Below are positions 59,651 to 64,000 of a stretch of 64,000 bases of DNA, piece by piece. The notes below the pieces were generated by a model. The model did not search any database. It was not told the DNA's origin and saw only the letters and a program-made list of their open reading frames with translations. The stretch comes from Yamadazyma tenuis (lineage: Eukaryota > Ascomycota > Pichiomycetes > Serinales > Debaryomycetaceae). Within the stretch, counting starts at the first letter, position 1, and every line of letters begins with the position of its first letter. The stretch is taken from positions 1,133,001 to 1,197,000 of the forward strand of contig NC_089463.1 in assembly GCF_029203305.1 (NCBI RefSeq), given 5' to 3'. Both the position numbers and the translations under genes were made by a program.

Positions 59651-60523
59651 ATGAATCCCAGCCAAGGACTACTTGGAAGCATATGGCACCATTCAATACA
59701 ATCTATAAGAGGCTTACGCTATAAAGCAAGCGCCAGAAAGTACCCCACAGTTTTTGTCGATGATGTGGTATTGGATAAACCAAGATATGGGTTCCGAAAG
59801 GAAAGACAACCATTATTATCACAATCAGTAACTGATTCAGTATTTCCTGCTGAAGAAATCAGAAAATTATACATTGAGCAAGACAAGCCTGTACCCATAA
59901 AGTTCAGATCTCGAAGTGATAAAATAGCCAGAAGAAACCTTGAGAAGTATGCTGATGAAATCGCATCTGGCGAAGCACATTTCAAATTGGGACAAAAACA
60001 AGTATACTTACCAAAAGCTCGTATTGCCCTTTTGAGATCAAATGCCAAACACACCCCCTACCAGGCCAAATTCTTGGTTCCTAGAAACTTCAATAAATTG
60101 GACTTGAGAGACTACTTGTGGCACGTGTATGGGTTAAGAGCTTTAAACATAACAGTCCAATTATTGCATGCCAAGTTCGAAAGATCAATGACTGACATGG
60201 GAAGGTACAGAGGTCCCCAGTATAAGAAAATGACAATTGATATGGAAGAACCCTTTGTTTGGCCCCAACTTCCAGCTGAAGCGAAGCTGTTCTCTGAAAC
60301 AATTGAAAATCAAACTGATATCATTGAAATTAAGAATAGCTTAGGTTCCGATAAGGATAAGCAAACCAATGCATTTGACGGCTTGTATAAAAAGCCGGTC
60401 TTGCCTAACAAGTTTATAACAAAACTGTTCAAGCAAGAAGCTGAGAAAAAAATGAACAAATATAATGAAACAGTTACCTTGAAGAGTAACAAAGATTTGG
60501 TTAACCAATTTTTGGGCTATTAA
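59651..60523 (+). CDS. MRP20: Mitochondrial large-subunit ribosomal protein uL23m
   Basis: 290 aa from ATG 59651 (open frame extends to a GTG at 59606). The first ~40 residues are basic and hydroxylated with few acids, a likely presequence. The uL23 core is at ~140-200: VYLPKARIALLRSNAKHTPY, FLVPRNFNKLDLRDYLWHVY and GLRALNITVQLLHAK. A fungal C-terminal extension follows. The protein lies at the exit tunnel of the mitoribosome near the Oxa1/Mba1 insertion site. S. cerevisiae Mrp20 has 263 aa. Confidence 0.9.
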   Translation: MNPSQGLLGSIWHHSIQSIRGLRYKASARKYPTVFVDDVVLDKPRYGFRKERQPLLSQSVTDSVFPAEEIRKLYIEQDKPVPIKFRSRSDKIARRNLEKYADEIASGEAHFKLGQKQVYLPKARIALLRSNAKHTPYQAKFLVPRNFNKLDLRDYLWHVYGLRALNITVQLLHAKFERSMTDMGRYRGPQYKKMTIDMEEPFVWPQLPAEAKLFSETIENQTDIIEIKNSLGSDKDKQTNAFDGLYKKPVLPNKFITKLFKQEAEKKMNKYNETVTLKSNKDLVNQFLGY

Positions 60524-60685
60524 CTTCGCTCTTGTATATATAAATAACTCACAAATACTACAGTATACCAAAATCTAGCAATATTATTCAATTTAGTAGT
60601 AAAACATAATACAATCGGAGCAAATCCCTATAACCGTATACGAACATCCATCCCAAAACCATAACCTTCGTCCCATACCATGATG

Positions 60686-61683
60686 TTACCAGATCCAACC
60701 CTTTCTTTTCACGGGGTCTGTTTGTGTCGTTCTAGGAGACGCTCCCACCCCATCGGTTTGGCTGGGGCTGTCTATGACATCGTATTCGTCTTCAACCGTG
60801 TCTTTAGAAGTAGCACTGGGGTCTGATGTAACCTTGGAAAAGTAACCTTGCAATGTCAGAGCGCTAAAAGACCTCAAAGACCCCAAATACTCAGCACCGG
60901 AAGCAGCTGAGAAAGATGTCGTGGACCCAGATTCATTTATATCTACACCTCTGGCAGAGCCTCTAATGAAGTTTAATAAGGAGACCAGTGGAGCAGCCTC
61001 CATAAGCTTTTTGACATAGTCCAAAATCAGCTTGACAAATGTGGGTAATTGCTCAGTGTTGAAAGGGATATCCTTGAGAGAGATATCACTAAGGAACTTA
61101 ACTTCTCCTTGTAGTAAAGGTGACACAAATTTCTTGTAGCAGAAACCGCATCCCCCTTCAAAAAACAGGTTCAAATCTGTTTTAGCATCAAAAGCATCTA
61201 TGGATCTGTATTGCAACATTGGTGAGAGAAGCCAAACCGAAATCCCAAGCTTAAATAAGGAGTGGAAAGGGATCAAGTACTTGAGGTACAAGCCCGAATC
61301 AATGAGTTCTACTACTGTGTGAACAATCCAATAAACATACCATTTCTGAAGTCTGTTGGATTCATATAGCAAGAGGGCGGCTTCATTGGGAACAGTCTCA
61401 TCGTGATCCCCTGTCGCCTTTTTAAATAATGTATTGATAGGAACATTGAATCCACCAATACTCAAGTTGGAACCATTAAACTTGTGGTTCGCATCTTTAT
61501 ACTGTTCATAAGCCCTGTAGGAAGCGATAACAGGGTAAATAACGGTAGTGACAAGTCTGAATGGATGTTAGTAAAAGGGATTACAAAAAGGTGCGCCATT
61601 GCCAAAGCGAATTGCCATTGGCAAAAGGCCATTTAAGGACCCAAAAAAAGAATCACATACGTCACAAAGTTCAAAAATCCCAT
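60686..61683 (-). CDS. TB2/DP1/HVA22 (REEP/Yop1-like) membrane protein, spliced gene
   Basis: Two exons: 61661-61683 (23 nt) and 60686-61556, together 894 nt for 297 aa. Without splicing the frame has no ATG start. Splicing gives MGFLNFVTLVTTVIYPVIAS followed by YRAYEQY, which fits the N-terminus of REEP/Yop1 proteins. Two hydrophobic hairpins follow, with KWYVYWIVHTVVELID, WLLSPML and GFCYKKFVSPLL typical of the TB2/DP1/HVA22 domain. The tail (~190-297) is Ser/Thr/Asp-rich and soluble. The family curves and shapes ER tubules. It is longer than S. cerevisiae Yop1 (180 aa) and may be a distinct fungal HVA22 paralogue. Confidence 0.82.
61557..61660 (-). other. Spliceosomal intron in the HVA22-family gene (104 nt)
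   Basis: Donor GTATGT at 61660 downward, branch sequence TACTAAC at 61567-61573, acceptor CAG ending at 61557. It joins a 23-nt first exon to the main frame and supplies the only suitable ATG. Confidence 0.9.
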
Positions 61684-62288
61684 ATCTGAGATTTAGCAAG
61701 CTGTAATTGGAGAGACTAGTGTAAATGTTTGTTGTAAGTATCTCTTTAAAACAGGATTAATGACAGGATCACTTCTGCGCGATAAGATAAAGTACAGACC
61801 GGCTGGAACGGGATGCGCACGACCCCATATGGCTCTGTTTTATCTGTGGGTCGGCTATTGTCAACTAGTGGTTTAGAAGCTAATTGAAAGGTAATGAAAT
61901 TGTGGATTAATATATTTGTGGTATTTACAGCTTCTAGTGGGAATGGTGGGTTAGAATGTTTATGCTTCTTATTTTACCAAATTGTGTATTACAGTTTAGT
62001 ACTAATTGCGCTTTTTACAAAACTCATAAAGTTTGGGAACATATGTATGAAGTAGTTAATATGGCTAATTTCGAAAAGGGATGATTCAAATATCATTACC
62101 TCACACAGACTGTATCCAGATACAACCTTCACTAACGACTGCTTTTTCACGTAGTATGAGATTAAATACAGTCAGTGTACGGGCTTTCGGCTGCGGGAAA
62201 ATTTCCCCAACCTGTGATTTCACAAGATACCGTGGGAGAGTATAAGTGTGTCTCAAACTTTGGACAGATACTTGTCTTCATTATAAAA
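61684..62288. other. Intergenic region, divergent HVA22-like/LPX1 promoter
   Basis: 605 bp. The LPX1 frame is open from a GTG at 62175 but the first ATG is at 62289. Contains GATAAG-like sites (61781-61795) and a GC-rich patch around 62178-62215. I find no palindromic oleate-response element and no tRNA. Confidence 0.45.
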
Positions 62289-63449
62289 ATGTTCCCAGAG
62301 TCTTCCGAGATATACAACTACACTAACAAAACTACCATTGCATCAGAGCCTAGGTTTTCTGGTGCGGTGGTATTAGAAAAACCTTCTACCAATTCTGCTG
62401 ACTACCAGCTTCAAATCGCTTACAGGCTTTACAACCGAAAGACAGCCGTGAAGAGTGGCCCAAAAGTCAACTTGGTCTTCCATCATGGTAATGGAATGAA
62501 CAAGGGGATCTGGCATTATCAGATCGATCAATGGTTCAACATACTCCCAAACTTGGACTCTGTTTTAGCAGTTGATTGTGTGAGCCACGGACAATCAGCC
62601 AAATTAAACAGAGGCAAATTGGGGTATGCAGTCAGCTGGATTGACATTGCCAAAGACGTCATTAAAGTGGTTAAGTACGACGAAAAAGACATATTTCTCC
62701 AACCAAATGTGGTGAACATTTTTGTGGGTCACTCGCTTGGGGGGATGGTTTCTTTTATAACCGCATATTTCGAGCCAACACTTTTTGATGCAATTGTACC
62801 ATTGAACCCAGTAGCTCAGGTGGATCAGGACAGGGCCGATCTTCTCAGTATGGTCTTTCAAAGATGGCAGGAGACGGAAAAGATCAGTAATAGGTATCCT
62901 GTAGAAAAAGGTGAAACATATGAAGATGCTGTTTGGAGATACTACAAGACCAAATCGTTTTTCAAAAAGTTCGACGACAAAATTTTGCAGAACATGCTCG
63001 AAGATGATTACACAGATGAGCGAAGCATAAAGCATGGGTTTGCTTACACCAATACGGATGCCCAACAAGAGTTCTTACTTTATTTTGGTGGTAGTCCCAG
63101 TATCGCGAGAATTCAAGGAATCTACGACCAAATTACCACACCAGTCTACCACATTGTCGGAGAATTCGATACCGCGGGTGACACTGCCGTTGAAGCCATA
63201 CGTGAGAGTATGAAGAAGGTTATCCATCCCATTGATATCCCTAAGGCTACCCATTTGGTAAATGCTGAACTGCCTCAGCTATTTGTTGAGATTCTTAGGA
63301 ACATCATACTTGAAAGAGTTGATATATTCCATAAGTCTGGAGATATTAGGTACCCTGATTCACATTATTTGAAAACCATAGGTATCGACTACAAGAGTCA
63401 GTTATTGAAGAGACACTTTGAGGAGGGCTTTTTATCTTATAAATTGTGA
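62289..63449 (+). CDS. LPX1: Alpha/beta-hydrolase, peroxisomal lipase Lpx1-like
   Basis: 386 aa from ATG 62289, almost the length of S. cerevisiae Lpx1 (387 aa). The alpha/beta-hydrolase features are the oxyanion region VNLVFHHGNGMNKGIW, nucleophile Ser149 in GHSLGG, and the C-terminal His in KATHLVNAE; an Asp in VGEFDTAG or nearby would complete the triad. The start of the core matches Lpx1 LNLVFLHGSGM (recalled). The protein ends in SYKL; YKL is a non-canonical PTS1-like tripeptide (S. cerevisiae uses QKL), so peroxisomal import is plausible but unproven. Confidence 0.78.
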   Translation: MFPESSEIYNYTNKTTIASEPRFSGAVVLEKPSTNSADYQLQIAYRLYNRKTAVKSGPKVNLVFHHGNGMNKGIWHYQIDQWFNILPNLDSVLAVDCVSHGQSAKLNRGKLGYAVSWIDIAKDVIKVVKYDEKDIFLQPNVVNIFVGHSLGGMVSFITAYFEPTLFDAIVPLNPVAQVDQDRADLLSMVFQRWQETEKISNRYPVEKGETYEDAVWRYYKTKSFFKKFDDKILQNMLEDDYTDERSIKHGFAYTNTDAQQEFLLYFGGSPSIARIQGIYDQITTPVYHIVGEFDTAGDTAVEAIRESMKKVIHPIDIPKATHLVNAELPQLFVEILRNIILERVDIFHKSGDIRYPDSHYLKTIGIDYKSQLLKRHFEEGFLSYKL

Positions 63450-64000
63450 TACAAAAAAGCTTCAATCTCCGATTTTTATACCTGACTCCTGTCCAAGGTT
63501 TCCCATGGACTTCCGCTATGTTGTTTATCCTGTAGTTTAGGAACAGCAATTAAGTAATATTTAGGTGAAAAATAATTCAGGCCTTGGATTTACAGCACAG
63601 TACACGCCTATTGTTAAGTTCCCCATAATCCAAGGGTTACAGAATTGGCAGCGATCATCGCCTTCGTCATATGAATATACAAGTGGTGTTGCTCAAGGAT
63701 TCAGGTAAAAAAAGAAGGCTTCAATAAAATGGTTGGGTAGCTATTGTTTCAGCTAAATATCCTCGAGGGTTGGCTTAGAAACTCACCGGCTCATTTTGAT
63801 TAAAGTCTATTTTTCCTAATTCAAAGAACAATAGAAAACACCAGCAGCCAAACCCAACCACGAAAATTTCTCGAGGAAAAAAGCCTTTCCCAAACGAGTA
63901 AAATAATCTCAAAAATTCCTATTAGGTGCTGCAAACACCAATATTTTCCATCAATGGCAACGTATTTTTTAGTACTTTGAAACCGTGATTGTAGCGCACT
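63450..64000. other. Non-coding right edge
   Basis: 551 bp after LPX1 with no convincing frame, tRNA or repeat. It probably contains the LPX1 3' end and the promoter of a gene beyond the edge. A TGACTCC at ~63482 is a one-mismatch Gcn4 site. Confidence 0.4.

Noticed and set aside
59512..59724. 70-codon ATG frame overlapping the start of MRP20
   Set aside because: No family signal; it overlaps a clear ribosomal protein gene in another frame and is at most a leader ORF.

Overview
The window is ordinary, gene-dense nuclear DNA from a budding yeast (Saccharomycotina), most likely of the CTG-Ser clade (Debaryomyces/Meyerozyma/Yamadazyma/Candida-like). Genes are mostly intronless and closely spaced on both strands, and every recognisable product is a yeast protein. 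Two genes carry introns with GTATGT donors and TACTAAC branch sites. In-frame CTG codons are scarce in the conserved genes (I found one in the 1,233 codons of RPB2). In the NTG1 and PAS-kinase genes CTG stands where homologues I remember have Ser. Residues at CTG codons should therefore be read as Ser. I see no tRNA, rRNA, transposon, CRISPR array or prophage. Starts were set at ATG codons, because several long frames in this window otherwise open at TTG or GTG.

Layout. 1-7 kb: 5' part of the DNA glycosylase NTG1, the gluconeogenic regulator CAT8, a TMT1-like methyltransferase, GPI12 and ARP6. 7.7-14 kb: the arrestin-like adaptor LDB19/ART1, a PAS kinase and a small acidic orphan. 14-21.5 kb: SEC59, SLC1, APL5 and KXD1. 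21.5-29.3 kb: a zinc metalloprotease with a lectin-like tail, PBN1, an orphan, SCJ1 and DML1. 29.3-37 kb: LYS9 (with an 8-nt first exon), OPI3, GID4/VID24, a TFB6-like gene, a twin CX9C protein, a TDG/MUG-type glycosylase and a BRL1/BRR6 nuclear-envelope protein. 37-50 kb: the a-factor-type ABC exporter HST6/STE6, UBA1, an allantoate-family MFS transporter, a RUP1-like UBA protein and arginyl-tRNA synthetase. 50-64 kb: SIZ1, RPB7, MRPL23, RPB2, MRP20, a TB2/DP1/HVA22 protein (with intron) and a peroxisomal lipase LPX1.

Functional themes. ER, lipid and GPI biogenesis is strongly represented (GPI12, PBN1, SEC59, SLC1, OPI3, SCJ1, the HVA22 protein). So are ubiquitin and SUMO pathways (UBA1, SIZ1, GID4, RUP1-like, and LDB19 as an Rsp5 adaptor). 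Carbon-source control appears in CAT8, GID4 and the PAS kinase. Two RNA polymerase II subunit genes (RPB7, RPB2) are each divergent from a mitoribosomal protein gene.

No wholly new multi-gene system is evident. The items most worth a second look are the LYS9 micro-exon, an intron-like element in the 1.1-kb LYS9-OPI3 intergene, the asymmetric nucleotide-binding sites of HST6, the arginyl-tRNA synthetase with two in-frame starts, the 56-bp bidirectional promoter at the TDG-type glycosylase, and three unassigned proteins.
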